Origin: Cliona cf. orientalis
Lineage: Eukaryota > Porifera > Demospongiae > Clionaida > Clionaidae
DNA: 64,000 nt
Direction: 5' to 3'
Assembly: GCA_963930775.1 (NCBI GenBank)
Contig: OZ005699.1
Coordinates: 9,135,501 to 9,199,500 of the forward strand
Shown: one piece after another, positions 35,754 to 48,073 of the stretch
How the letters are laid out: each line of letters opens with the position of its first letter
How positions within the stretch are numbered: the first letter of the stretch is position 1
Translations under genes and position numbers: made by a program
The notes under the pieces: generated by a model
The model's database searches: none
What the model was told of the DNA's origin: nothing
The model's input: only the letters and a program-made list of their open reading frames with translations

Positions 35754-38700
35754 ATGGAAATGCATGGTCAACGACTGTTCCTTGGACTGCTGATTCTGTG
35801 GGGCCTGTGCGGTGAACTCTGCTACTCTCACGCTAACCAGGAGAACGGACACGAGGGTAAGTCGCCATGCATGCATGCAGCTGCAGATAATTTGACCGCA
35901 ATAATATTGTTTACGTACAATCTGTTGTTTACGGTGAAATTAATTGTACCAATGAACTTGTACCTGTGTAAACATGTTGGAAGATGTGTAGGAATGTATC
36001 TCCACATTAAGAAATTGCAAGGCCCATGGATTTTGCACAAATTCTGTCAAATTTCCACTGACTAGTTTAGTCTATGCACATCCACATTAAACCACTTGGC
36101 ATAATTTAATTAAATTTGAGTTTGAACTTTCAATGCAAATTTGCTTTGCTGTTGGCGCAACAAATCATTAGAAATAAAGTGAATCCCGCTAGTGAGAGTT
36201 TGTTATCAATCACCAAAACTGCCACATTCCTAGACAGCAGAGACAGGGCGCACTGCAGGTATTTGAATCATCTTTCAAAACTTACCTTTGATGGGTCTCC
36301 TTTGATCTAAGTGCAATAATTATACCCCATCGCTACTGATTCTTGAGGCCATCCATGGTAATAATTTAGCTTTGTATTCCATGACTGAATGCTGTAAATG
36401 CTCTAATTACATAGTGCCATTATCTAATAATGCTTCGCCCAGCCAAAATAATCATGGGGGTTTTTCTAAAAAAATCCCATGGAAAATCCCAACAAGTGTC
36501 AAACATGTATGTATAATAGTTTTATAAGTGAAAATTTCAACATTGCTTCTTTAATTGGAGCAGTTTAGCAGTCTAGAAGCACATGATCATGCATACATGT
36601 GACACTTAATCAATTCTTTTGAATTTACACAATATTCGAGAAATGTGACTAGTATGCATCTGTTCTGCTATTGTTACTGTGCCATAATTATTATACTCTA
36701 TGTTGCTACTATCTGGCAGCTGGCTTGAGACTAACCTGGAATGTGCACGTGGTAATAAATATTTAACACTTTTAAAAAAAATAAGTCGATTTGTAGAAAA
36801 TTACAGCTATTGGATGCTTTCGAAGCTGCAGGAAAATCTAATAAATACAGAGAATGTAATTTTAGTTGACAGGTGCTACTGACAGTGATTTAATTAGATT
36901 ACAATGCACGCACTTCATTGGGAGATTTAACGTGTGATATGTCAGGAAATATGTCAGGCAGCTTGTGGAAAAGATGTTGATTAATTTAAATATTAGGTCA
37001 ACGAATTCCCAGAAAATAGGACACTTTGTTAAATAATTCTTTTAAATTCTCGTTAACTGTCAGGTTATTAGTGTTAATAAATTCTACATGCTGCTATTTA
37101 CAGTGTTCAAGCAAGTTGATAACACATTGCTCGAATGATTGCGATAATTCTTTTGAACGTGACAGATCCTTTCCAAAGCATGTAGATCGCTAAATTCTTT
37201 CTCACGAGGACATTTGTCATGTTACCAAGTTTGCTGGAATTGTGATCGAATTCTATCGTGCCGTCTGTGTAATATGCATTCCAATAGATCGGCTAAAATT
37301 TAAGAAGATTCCTTCAGCATTAGCTACACATCTCACCGCAACCAAAAATAATAAATTATTACCGGAATTGCCTACCCTTAGCTAATCTTTCCTTCCTTTT
37401 CCAAATCATAAACAATTACTGTTGCATTCTCCAGCTATACTTCAACCTTTCACTGTCCCCAGATAACAATGGTTATTACTGTGAGCACTTAGTCATAACA
37501 TTACAGCTTTCCACGAAACTGTTTACCTTGGAGCTTAAGTTTCCACGAATCCATTTTTACCTGATTGCTCATGCAGTGTCTTCCCTAGGCAATTTTTCAA
37601 TAATATGTGTTACACTGCCTCAAGTGATTATGATAATTATTTTGAATGCTCAATCATGGTGCTATTATGAAGTTACCAACTTACTTCAAAATTCTTATAA
37701 ATTATTGTTGATTCACCTTAAATAAAGCAGACTTGGCTGGAGTGTGATCAGTGGAGCAAAAAAAAAAAAATACACTTGCTCAGTCTCTCAAAATTAGACT
37801 TTGTGGCTAGTGGTGTCTTTTGATTCTCCCGTTGCTCGCTTCTGAAGTCTCCCCTACAGAGGGAAGGTGTGGGCTAAACAAACCTGCGTCTTGGGTCATG
37901 GGCAGTCACCAAACTCCTGACTCTTGTGGGGAGCTCTAGCAAGTCTTGAGGCATCTCCTACATGCATGTATATAAGCCTCCTCAAGCTATGTAGAAGAAA
38001 GGTCCTGTGGAGTGATAATCGAATTAAAATATTTAAGCGTTGGTAATGTGATCCTTTGGATAGTCGATCGCTGTGGGCTGGGCATGGATCTTTGACACCA
38101 GATAGGCCCATGCTGTCTGTTTCAAGTGGAGGTCTCTCAAGACACAACATTGGTAATCGAGTTTGGTTAATGTGGTCTGCCGATGAACCTTTGACACTTA
38201 CGCTTGTACCTAGCTGGGACATATGCAAGACTATTATAGTCTCTGGGTCTGAAGCTGTAGGATCTATAATATATGCATGCATGCTGTCCTGACTAGCTAT
38301 AGAAATTTTAGCTAAGATATGATTGTGCTAGAATAGCAATAATAGGAGTTCTTGGCGGATGTTTTGGTAACAGTATCTGATTGGCAATTGCGCTTTATTT
38401 CTCTATATTGTAGCCATGTACAGTAAATCTCAATAATTATTTCCATATCAACAGAGCCAGCAATAATATCGGTAGGCATAGCAAAATGAAAAAGCGCAGC
38501 TGTGCTATATATATGCATTGTAATAGCTATAATCACAGGCAAATAAACTGCTCCAGCCAATAAAGTTGCAGTAGTGATATATTAATTTCGTTTACATAGC
38601 TACTGGTATAATGTGTGGATTGGATTCTATTTCACTACTGCTCGTTATGGGTAATTGCCAACATCACGGCATTATTTCGTACTGCATATTGCCTTAGGGC

Positions 38701-41700
38701 GTCAATTGTTTCTCGACGCCAACAGCAATGGGCGTCTATGTGAAACTGAATCACTCTTCGCCAAAAATATGCACGTAACCGGTGCTAAATTAGGAAGGAG
38801 TGTGCGCATAATTACTCAAAGGATGCAACGTTTGCTGCTGGCACCCTTTGATGACACAATTCTTTCCCAGAAAGTGTGTAAGTTGCCCAATATATAAAAA
38901 TATTAGTGAAATCAACCTACACCATACAAGAGCTACTAGCTTGTAAAAGAGCTTGTACAGTGTAGCTTATGGCTTGTAGCTTAGCTTGTTGGTCTGTAGC
39001 TCAGCTTGTTAGCTTGTAGCTTAGCTTGTTGGCTTGTAGCTGGCTTGTAGCTAGCTTGTATGTTGTGCATTCCAAGAGCTAATAATAAGATTATTATCTT
39101 GCTGGTATATAGGAGCCTTGGGTGTGTATTTTATGCCTTGGGTGCACATGCCTCCTAGACAATTATTTGAATTTTTGGTGCACATGTTCTGTGTTAGTGT
39201 GTGACTTCATTTCTCAATGGTGTGTGTGATCTGGTGTACTTTTCCTTGTAATTCTTTGATATTCAAAAAGGTTCAACATTCTATACAGGGATCCACCTAT
39301 ACCAGTAATAATGATTAATTAAAGCCTGCAGAATTTCTATTTTTATTCCTTTGCTGTACCTATACTACTAACTGCCATGTATAGCTAGACTAGCTGGTGT
39401 AGAGCCAGACATTTAAAATTTAAATCTTTCCCTAGTCTGTGTGTCTGTTAGGCTGACCTTATCTTTCTTGTAAACAGAGGCACACTAGTACTCATGTGCA
39501 CACTCTCTTTAACCTTTTATAGAATAATCATTATTAATACTACTGTTGTTGTACAGGAGATCTATATACAGGGCATATTTCATGGCAGACAATCTATGTG
39601 AATTAATTGAATTAATGGTTGCTGGTTAGGTCTTACTGATGCTGCATGCCTGCTGAGGTGTATCCTCCAAAAAAGAAATTTTGTTTTATCTGCACCAGTT
39701 GGGGAAACTTTGTTGCCCACATAAGTGATCATTAAATTAATTAGTGGTTGAAGGGTAATAATAATTAGATTTTCTGTTAAGTTCAGAAGGTCCTTGTTTG
39801 TTAGTGTGTTTGTGTAGAAGGGAGAAAGAGAGTAAGAGAGGGAGGGAAGGAGAGAGAGAGAGAGGAAGGGAGAGAGAGAGAGAGGAAGGGAGGGAGAGAG
39901 AGAGAGAGAGAGGAAGGGAGGGAGAGAGAGAGAGAGAGAGGAAGGGAGGGAGGGAAGGAGAGAGAGAGAGAGAGAGAAAGAAGATAGACTTGGAGCTCAC
40001 TTTCTAATACAGGAAGGTGGCACCTGCAATGCATACATGTCCGTCAGTACAGTGGTCATAGTTAAGTTATTGGCATTTCCATAACAGCAACAATAATAAT
40101 AATATTATTATTATGTGCACACACACTCTCACTCTGAGCAGATGTTGGACTCACAGAGACTGATGTAATGGAGAGTGTCAGATCGTCCATGGACGGTAAG
40201 GACATTATGATTATAATTCACTTTCAGCAACAGAAATCATTTTTGTACTCCGTGTGTGTGTTAATGAAGATCAAAGAGAGATGAGCTTTGGTCTGTGCAT
40301 TCTTGTCCAAACATTGAAGGAATACCAGTAACCCGATAGCATACCAGCTAACCACGCATCATCAATGTGATAAATTAGACTATAATGTTGCAGACTGCTT
40401 GATCAGAATGGTCATCCTGTCGGTCATTCAGCTGACACTATTGTAATAATAATGAAAGTTCAGTGGGATGAATGATCCATGATCACAGAGTAGAGGGGAC
40501 CATCCCAGTTACCTCACTATACATTATTGGATTGTTTGGCAAAGGGCTACACATCTATAGCTACCTATCTACCCTAATGCTATGATTTGGAGGGGGAGGG
40601 TGGGTACATCCAGTTGGTGGGGGGTATATTGATTTATTGCCTTAATTATTGGCCTTATCCAGAGCTTGACCAAGTAGGTGGCAAATTTTGATAGGATTGA
40701 GAAATACAAGACTGATCCATGATCAAAGAGTTGTTACACATAATTATCGTAATAGCCCAGAGAGTTGGCTGAATTACATAGATATTTTTGCATGCATGGA
40801 AAGTCATGTGGGGTTCAAAGTAGCTTGTTATCACCAGATAAATCTGCCACCATACTCACGACTCATACCTGCATCAATATTGTGCAGTTAACTAACTTTT
40901 ATGACACTAAAATAACTAGTCGTAATAGTCGGCACAGTCAGAAAGATAGTCCACTTTTTTGTATCCTTCTGCTCTCATAAAGTCAGAAAGATCATCCACC
41001 CTAACTTTCCTCTTCTTTCCCTTCTCCACCTTCCCAGGTCGTCCCACTGTTCTTCGCGACCTCCATGGTTACGTCGGTGTCGGCTGCTGCGAATCCAACA
41101 ACCAATCACGGATCACCCCCTCCCCGAACAATTACTGGAGGATTCTCTGTCCATCGACCTACCAAGTGTTTGTCGTTCTGATGGGCGTGCACGTCGCACC
41201 AAAGTCCTATCTTCAGGTCAAGCACACAAAGTTTGAAGGGTGCTCGGATGAGTTTTTCATGAGGCACTTCCACAAAAAGTCGATTCAAATGGCTTTAGTG
41301 AGCAACAGCGCTCTGATGTCGGCTTTCAAGATGGCCTATGTTTGTATTGGTAGGTCAAATAATATTTAAAATTAATAGTTATTGAAGTTCGGATCAGGAA
41401 TAATGTTACTATTGTGTTTACTGGTCAGTCAAGAATGATTAAAATTCCATGGCATATTCCAATCATACCATAGATGGTTGCTATGGAAACATGGCACCGT
41501 TATTATACTAATCAATAGTTATTAAATTAGTAGGCATCCATATATAGACCCACTGAAGCATCTGAAGACCATAATTAGTATAAATGTGTCTAGTCCCACA
41601 GCCTATGTAAACTTTCCCCCATGCAAGACTGAAACTGGATAATGTATAATATAGTTTAGTTAATAACTAACTGTCTGGCACAATAATTATTATTAATTAG

Positions 41701-42923
41701 ATTGCTACTAAGTAGCACACTTGACTATTAAGCTATTCCCTGTTTCCATACTTTAGCAATTATTAATACAATAACTCGGGCTTAACCTAATAAATTATAT
41801 TAACAGTAGCCAATTCAAACTGTACTAGAGCACCAAAGATCCTTCATCCCATAACACATTAGTAATCCAGCTGGAAGAGAGAGATAAAAAAAAAAAAACG
41901 AACGGGGATGGATTCCTCCTGCTTGAGCTATATACAATCGCGGATACCCTGAGGCTATTTCATACCCTATTATAGGCTACCATCGTGCATGCATGCACAG
42001 CTGATCGAAGTACATAGCCCTACGCAAACAAGCATGCATGCGTGCTTAGCTACATGCGTGCTTGGCAAAGGTATTGTGCTATTGTGCTAGACTTGGCGTC
42101 TGGGGTTGACAGGTGGCAGGGATGTGGGAGGATGGAGTTTCACAATCCCTGTCACCAATCAACCAAAATGATGCACCAATTCACACAAAAATCCGACCAC
42201 CTTTTATTGTGTGTAATGCGATCAAGCCTGCAGCTAGGCTACAATCTTTCCCCTTGGGCTACAACAACAATATTATTATACATAATATACTTTTACATGT
42301 GATCTCATCTGCTTTAACAGGAAAAATTAAATGCCTAGAGTATAGTAAGATATTATGATAGTGGAGGCTTGGTCGAAATTAATACATTATGATGAATTGG
42401 TAGGCCATATTGACAAGCTCTTTGTACGTGCTGTAAGTCTGTGCACCTGGCAATATTGTTATATCAGAGTTCTCTTTGCCCTGCATGATTCAGCTAGCTA
42501 GCTATAGCTAGGACTAGGCACGTACTGGCCATGCCATGGGATACCATTCCTCTCTCTCTGCTGCTTGGAGTTGATTGCCAGTAAGAAGATAGCATTGTTA
42601 CACCTCTCTAAGATTTACTAGTTGCACCTGTGCCTGTACATGATCTCAACCATCCTATAGTAGAGCACGACATTAATTTTACCAATCTGGCCCATTCCCA
42701 GATTCAATACTGCATGCAAAATTGAAATCTGCAGGCCAGGAGAGAGTGGGCCTGTCTGTAAAACATGGAAGATAGGATGTGTGTACATTATTGCAGCAAC
42801 AATCAATGCTTACATGTGTATCCCGCATGATCGAGTTAGTATGACATTGTGTATGGATGATAATAGTTATTAAATTTTAAAACCATGGTGTATGTTGCCT
42901 GCATGCCAGAGTTGATGCTTTAT

Positions 42924-42958
<35 letters not shown>

Positions 42959-43131
42959 GGTGAGAGGTGGGTAGATGTTGTGGTGGCTGGGTGCCTAGCT
43001 AATCGTCAAGTGTGATGTAACCAATGATAGAAAATCAAATTCTTATCTACATAGCATTGTACCATCATGTAATACACTATGGGAACGCAATGCTTGGTAT
43101 GTCACATGACCTCCAATGCAATATCATCTAT

Positions 43132-43169
<38 letters not shown>

Positions 43170-43477
43170 ACACGTACACATACTCATTCCATTCCATCTC
43201 CATAGCGATGGACAAACACCAGATTGCCTCCAATACTCTGGAGAGTCGAACAGCTCTGGACTACTTCGCAGAGAACGAAGATTCTCTGGATCTCTTTCTT
43301 CGATTTCTCAATGATCCAGGAATGATACTCGAACATGGGGAGGAGATTGGGAAGATACTTGAACTGTCCAGTAAGGACAAAGCGACCAGTGAGGAAGGGG
43401 ATGCTGTGACGGAGGCATCATCCGGTGATCATGATAATTTATCGAGCGAGAATTTGACAAAAGGAGATTTAGACTAG
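35754..43477 (+). CDS. Orphan secreted protein, 306 aa, five exons
   Basis: Not recognised. Exons 35754-35856, 38698-38877, 40142-40195, 41038-41349 and 43206-43477 all join in phase 1, which supports one gene. The N-terminus MEMHGQRLFLGLLILWGLCG is a signal peptide. The middle has one Cys-containing module in exon 4 with RDLHGYVGVGCCES, ITPSPNNYWRILCPSTYQVF and KHTKFEGCSDEFFMRHFHKK (five cysteines, aromatic-rich, possibly a disulfide domain). The C-terminus is acidic and helical (TALDYFAENEDSLDLFLRFL). No membrane helix follows the signal, so export is expected. Introns are long (0.8-2.8 kb). A cytokine or cystine-knot-like ligand is conceivable but not shown. Exon 2 could extend through an alternative donor (gtgtgtaagt). 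Confidence 0.65.
35857..38697 (+). other. Intron 1 of the secreted orphan (2.8 kb)
   Basis: AT-rich with short open frames only. An A13 run lies near 37760. A less AT-rich block at 37780-38290 has overlapping ORFs on both strands and could be an old mobile-element remnant, but I cannot identify it. Confidence 0.4.
38938..39063. repeat. agcttgttggcttgtagctt minisatellite
   Basis: About five irregular copies of a 20-24 bp unit built from agcttg and gtagct. Confidence 0.75.
39818..39980. repeat. GA-rich simple repeat
   Basis: About 160 bp of gagagag and gggagggaag units. The translated ORFs on both strands here are artefacts. Confidence 0.9.
41350..43205 (+). other. Intron 4 of the secreted orphan
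   Basis: Nearly 1.9 kb, AT-rich, with (TG)16 at 42926-42957 and (CA)15 at 43132-43161. The latter lies shortly before the exon 5 acceptor. Nothing coding was seen. Confidence 0.5.
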
Positions 43478-43897
43478 CTCTATAGATGGCCACATTTCAC
43501 TCACTTCACAGATGCTAATCCAATAATAATGACTTGCATTTAATTAATAATTTTGTCTTCACTTGTCACAAATTTATTCAAGAGATTTATATACTATTAT
43601 CAACTATAATTATCCCTTATTGATCAATCAATTATTAATAATAATATTATTATGTTTTGTGCATTATACAACTTTTACTGATAATATTATATTTTCTACT
43701 CATTTACCCTCCACTATTAGTACATGATAATTCAATTGTTCTTTTGTGTATATTTTAGTATTATCATAAGTTGATATTAACATACTGAATTTACTTAATA
43801 TCATCTGGTTAGAAGTGCGGGGTCAAAGGTTGAGGGGGCGAGCTCCACCTCCGAGTCCAACGTGGTGGATTCTCCTCCAGATTGTGAGTTAGATAAA
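43478..43897. other. Short intergenic spacer
   Basis: Very AT-rich spacer between the secreted orphan and the PHD gene. The last 95 bp are GC-richer and open in frame with the PHD ORF from a TAA, so they are probably 5' UTR. Confidence 0.5.
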
Positions 43898-45753
43898 ATG
43901 GCGAGTGAAGATACAGACGGTACAAAATCTTCAGTTGCAGTTCCAGGTTCTACCGAGGGCTTGGATATTACTGTTGAAGGGTGCTCTCCCGACTTCGACA
44001 ACTTCAAATTGCTTGACAGCGTTAATCAGGTAAGGCGTACAAACTTTTGATCGCGGACCCGTTTTGTGAAATTATTCACTGTCGAAATATCACAATCGTC
44101 GGGGGGAGAGGAAGAGGGGGCTTTGCTATAGATCAAGATATGGTATATATTGCTACTAGGTAGCCATGCATCGCCCTCCATAAATACATAATTTTTGCAT
44201 TAAATTTAATTTTTTAATAATAAATCTAAATACAGCATCCGTTCTTGATTACAGCAATCGTCATATGATTTTCTAATTATGACAGGTCTATGCTACTATC
44301 TATCACTTGGTTTGACAGCATGAAAGGACAAAATACAGATCGATCGGTCTCATGGATCGGTGATTTTAATTTGGGGCGGGGTTTCCACATCTGGGGCATC
44401 ACTATTATTATTATAGCTCTCATGAGCTCATTGGAGGAAATTAATGCATAAAATACGTATCCCCATATCCGTGCAGTACAATGCAGTATGGCATGATAAT
44501 ATATACTTATTGCCATGAGAACGACGATACCGGGAAATATCACAAGTTCATTGCCGCGTATTGTTACGAGTGCGAAGCACGAGTAACAATGCAAAAGGCG
44601 ATGAATGAGTGGTATTTCCGAGGTAAAAAAATGGGTAGCTAATTCATCCAAAACCTTACAGAGATTACATGTACTTACTAATCTTGAATAATATTATGCC
44701 ATACTGCATATTGTTGCGATGGCATGTATACGTAGGGATTTACCGTGAATGTCATGAGTTCATTGCCCCACAACTACAGTTGTAGCTATATTGTGGAGTG
44801 CACAATGAACAACCATTGTATTTTAATGATAATATTATTATTATGAAAATAATCATTTCAGAGTTTCAAGAAGAACCCAGTCTTGAGGACTTCTCTGGAC
44901 GAGTTGGTACGCCCAGATTCATCCATAGTAATTGCTATCAATCCATCAAAGAAACTCTCTTGGAAAAAAAACCCCAAGACTGTAGCAGTGATTATCACTG
45001 TAAACTTAGCTGGTCACGGTGATGGTAAACTGTTTACTGACCCACTTCTGAATCTTGAACAATCTATTGTCGATGGTGTGGAAACCTACATTGCAAATAG
45101 CAGAAAGTTGATTCTGGCACAATTCACCGATTCAGAAAAGGCTAACATCACTGAAATAAGGTAAGTTCTTTATATGTAACTCTGTAGCAATCCCCATGTA
45201 CAGTAATTTATTTTAGATAAAAAATTAACCAACATGCACCCATGCCAACAGAATCGAGATTAATATCAAGGATGGGGGATCTGAGCATCATTCCATGCGA
45301 AAGATTAACCTCAAAACTGACAAACCTCAAGATGATTGGAGAAAATATGGTATGCATGATCAGAATAAATACACGTTTACCCCTATAATTAGGCTATCGG
45401 GACCCGATGAATGGATTCCTATAGCTAACCTCGTCCCCTTATTTTTCGTGTAAAATTAAAGTAGAGTAGAATTATTAATGTTTAATAATCATGGTCTTGA
45501 TGCAGTCATAGCTGTTTGTGGGTCTTGCGGCGGTGATATGATAAGTGGACAGTCTCGGATCATCTGTGGAGGATGCAGCACAGACTTTCACTGGACCTGT
45601 ATTATGGAGGAGATCTCCGCAGAGACCGGCAGATCCGGATCCAAGGATCAGTGGCTCTGTAGCAGCTGTAGCCGTGGCTCAGGCACCGAGCCTCCGAAGA
45701 AACCGGGCACTGATACTAAAAAGAGAAAGAAAAAGAGAGCAAAGAAGCATTAA
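43898..45753 (+). CDS. PHD zinc-finger protein, 258 aa
   Basis: Four exons: 43898-44029, 44862-45160, 45252-45349, 45506-45753, all in phase. The start is aaaATGG, the first ATG after an in-frame TAA and a strong Kozak match. The N-terminal 175 residues (acidic start, then VAVIITVNLAGHGDGK and EINIKDGGSEHH) match no domain I know. Residues about 181-231 form a PHD finger with the Cys4-His-Cys3 order CGSC, ICGGC, FHWTC, WLCSSC, which in this family binds histone H3 tails. The tail is a basic KKRKKKRAKK nuclear-localisation-like stretch. A nuclear chromatin-reader role is likely. Whether the finger binds methylated or unmodified H3K4 cannot be read with confidence. Confidence 0.75.
44531..44620. 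mobile_element. Small fold-back element in PHD gene intron 1
   Basis: cgggaaatatcac...ttgttacgag pairs with gagtaacaat...gtggtatttccg around a tgcgaagca loop. The phrase gaagcacgag also occurs in the loop of the hairpin at 47854-47978, suggesting related families. The rest of the intron (44030-44861) is featureless AT-rich DNA. Confidence 0.55.
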
Positions 45754-46129
45754 AGACTCAATAATAGGAAAGCACTTTTGCCTGTTGTGTTTTTGCTACT
45801 CAAATTTTTATTATAGCCATAGAAAGAATTTGGAAAAATTAAAAACTGTCACTCATGATCAGCATGATAGCTAATACAAAATTTCACGAGAATTTAATGT
45901 TCATGATAAATGGAACGGTATAATATAGCTACCCTGTACTGGTCTGTATCCCGTAATATTTTTATTAATACATTGGGAACTTCTGCGACAGCAACGTCAA
46001 TGTAGTTGAACTTATGCGTTTGACGACCATTTCCACCAGCATTTGCCGACCATTTCTAGCCACCTGCCCGCAACCACGGGACTCACCGCGGTGGCATCTA
46101 TGGTGGCATAGACTAGATGCAAGCACAAA
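45754..46129. other. Intergenic spacer before the CARD-like gene
   Basis: Three hundred and seventy-six bp: AT-rich 3' flank of the PHD gene, then a GC-richer stretch at 46010-46129 likely to be the promoter and 5' UTR of the next gene. No ORF is supported. Confidence 0.5.
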
Positions 46130-47385
46130 ATGGCTGAATCGACGTCTTCTTCCTCCAACTCTGATCGTCATGCTCGTATTCAGAAGTCAGTGTTGGCATC
46201 TAAACACCAGGAGCTGAGAGAGAAGATGAATTTTCACTCCATCTACCCTCATTTGAACACCCATGGCCTCGTTCCCTCCACCCTGGACCAGGTCAGTCTA
46301 GGTACAAAGTCATGCCTAATTTCTACGGTAATGAAGATATTAACGTTAGTAGATATTAATGGGATCTGATGCCATGGAAGTGTCAGGTGGGATATGATTT
46401 ATAGTACTATACGAAGTGCCGCTGAGACGTGATCAGCAAAAACTATTAAAAGGGGTTATAATATGCATCCTGGTAGAGTATGCGCCGTGCATGTGGCCAC
46501 CGACTGTCAGTCATGATGATGATACTAATACACTCACACGGCAGGTTGAACTTGTTGATGAGCTAGGTACTTCGCAGAGGAAGATAGACAAGGTGCTCGC
46601 ACACATGCCAGAGTGTGGCAATCCAGATTACCTGAACGAGTTTGTCGTCTGCCTGAAAGTGAGCAACTATGGAACTGGTGATGCACATAATGAGCTTGCT
46701 GAAACTATCGAGAAGGCATATAAGTCTGAGATGGAAAGATCAGTATCTCCTGAAATAGGTATATAGCTAAGCAAGGGTTTTAATATAAACTCCTTGGTAC
46801 AAGCCTAGTAGTCATGTCTTTTGTACCCCTGAATCCCAAGCCTATTAATAAAGGGGAAACCATCCCTAGCCCTGGGCCAATTCTTTTGTAACCTTGCATG
46901 TATACTGGTTATTAGTCTTGGGTCATGGGGTACTGTCATTAATTTGTTATGCAGTTGGAGTGTCTGTTACTGTCAGTATGCACGGAGGGAGCAGATCTCA
47001 TCACCTGTTCACTGGCAGTAAGTTATTAGCTACTGGATTCATAAAGTTAATACAGTAACTGATGTTACAGTATTATGTGTTCTCTTAACAAGTTTCCACA
47101 TGCAACGGATGCATATAACAGTTGACAATAAACTATTTGTCAGTTTGCATGCTGGTCACTGCAGATTCATTTAGTGTCTATATAAGGCTTGATCCACTTT
47201 GTCCTCCAATGTTTGAGGTTGTGTCATGTGATAATGCTACCGTAGTAGGAATTGGCAGTGTGATAGGGACACTGTTGCATGTGTGCATGTGGAGTGCCCT
47301 TTCTGCACACATGATATCATATAAGATAGGTAAAGGGCGATGTCAGCTACTTTGTGGCACTCTGTGCCAGAGGCCAGAGTTCTAG
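46130..47385 (+). CDS. CARD-like protein with a membrane helix, 219 aa
   Basis: Four exons: 46130-46291, 46545-46758, 46955-47017, 47165-47385, all in phase, with start context aaaATGG. Residues about 20-110 resemble a CARD: a six-helix death-fold pattern with LREKMNFHSIYPHLNTHGLV, LVDELGTSQRKIDKVLAHMP, DYLNEFVVCLKVS and a closing AHNELAETIE. Residues 125-170 are an ordinary linker (VGVSVTVSMHGG, YIRLDPLCPPMFEVV). About 171-197 is a hydrophobic helix (ATVVGIGSVIGTLLHVCMW) followed by YKIGKGR. CARDs recruit caspases or adaptors by homotypic binding. A donor (atag/gtaaag at 47333) allows an alternative 3' end spliced onto 50181 across the transposon. The CARD call rests on pattern only. Confidence 0.6.
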
Positions 47386-47853
47386 GTTAATTATTGCAAC
47401 TGCAGGTAGCTGAAACCACCCTTTACCCGTTCTGGAACATTCTATTGAGCATGCGCATTTATGGCAGCATATGGCTAAATCAATCAACTGTCCCAAAAAC
47501 TCGTTAACTTGCTCGTAGCTCCCCTCGCAACATTTGAGAGCGCAAGAAGCCAAAGTCAGAATCTACTACCTCCGTGATGACCACTAGGACGACAACTTCT
47601 TACGAATCAAGCTGCTTGCCTAACTGCAGGCCACTGAATGTAAGTTCCCATTTGTTGCTTGATTATGTACAATCCGTCTAAGAAGCTAGTGTTCCCGCCT
47701 GTAGTTAGTGCCTAGGCTGGCACTCACAAAGATCACCTTTGTGTAGCCTCTAGTTCCGCATGGCCCGAGATATTGCCTCTTGTGTTGCGGGGTCAATTGG
47801 CTTCCGCTGACCCTCCGTGACGGACGGACGGACAGACGGACGGACAACTATGT
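47386..47853. other. Intergenic, repeat-rich
   Basis: Non-coding. Its right end is a GACG/GACA tetranucleotide tract (47818-47847) directly abutting the hairpin element. Confidence 0.5.
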
Positions 47854-47978
47854 AATAGTTATATCACGGGCGCGAGGGATGTATGGCATTTATTGCACCG
47901 AAGCACGAGGGCGCGAAGCGGCCCGAGGGCCGAGTGCAATAAATGCCATACATCCCGAGTGCACGTGATATAACTATT
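47854..47978. mobile_element. Hairpin MITE beside the Crypton element
   Basis: Arms of about 47 bp. The left begins aatagttatatcacg and continues gggatgtatggcatttattg. The right is its inverse with five or six mismatches and ends cgtgatataactatt. The GC-rich loop reads gaagcacgagggcgcgaag. Its ends, ttatatcacg, resemble the adjacent transposon ends ttatatcccg. Confidence 0.8.
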
Positions 47979-48073
47979 TTATATCCCGAGGCACAATCAC
48001 CATAGATACAAGTCTATCCTAGTTGTTGCTACGTGCTTATACGCTTAGCAACAGTCAAAGATTTCTAAACCGA

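Larger units (their letters stand above)
38878..41037 (+). other. Introns 2 and 3 of the secreted orphan
   Basis: Apart from exon 3 (40142-40195), these hold an agcttg-based minisatellite (38938-39063), a GA-rich simple repeat (39818-39980) and a taataatattattatt inverted tract near 40095. No further gene is seen. Confidence 0.5.

Noticed and set aside
37896..38292. Overlapping ORFs on both strands (128 and 78 aa)
   Set aside because: No splice-phase link to the host gene and no recognisable domain. Kept only as a possible old repeat.
39737..40034. Arg/Glu-rich and Ser/Leu-rich ORFs
   Set aside because: Simple GA repeat read in several frames.
47780..47968. 62-aa ORF over the hairpin
   Set aside because: It reads through the GACG tract and hairpin arms and is not conserved coding sequence.
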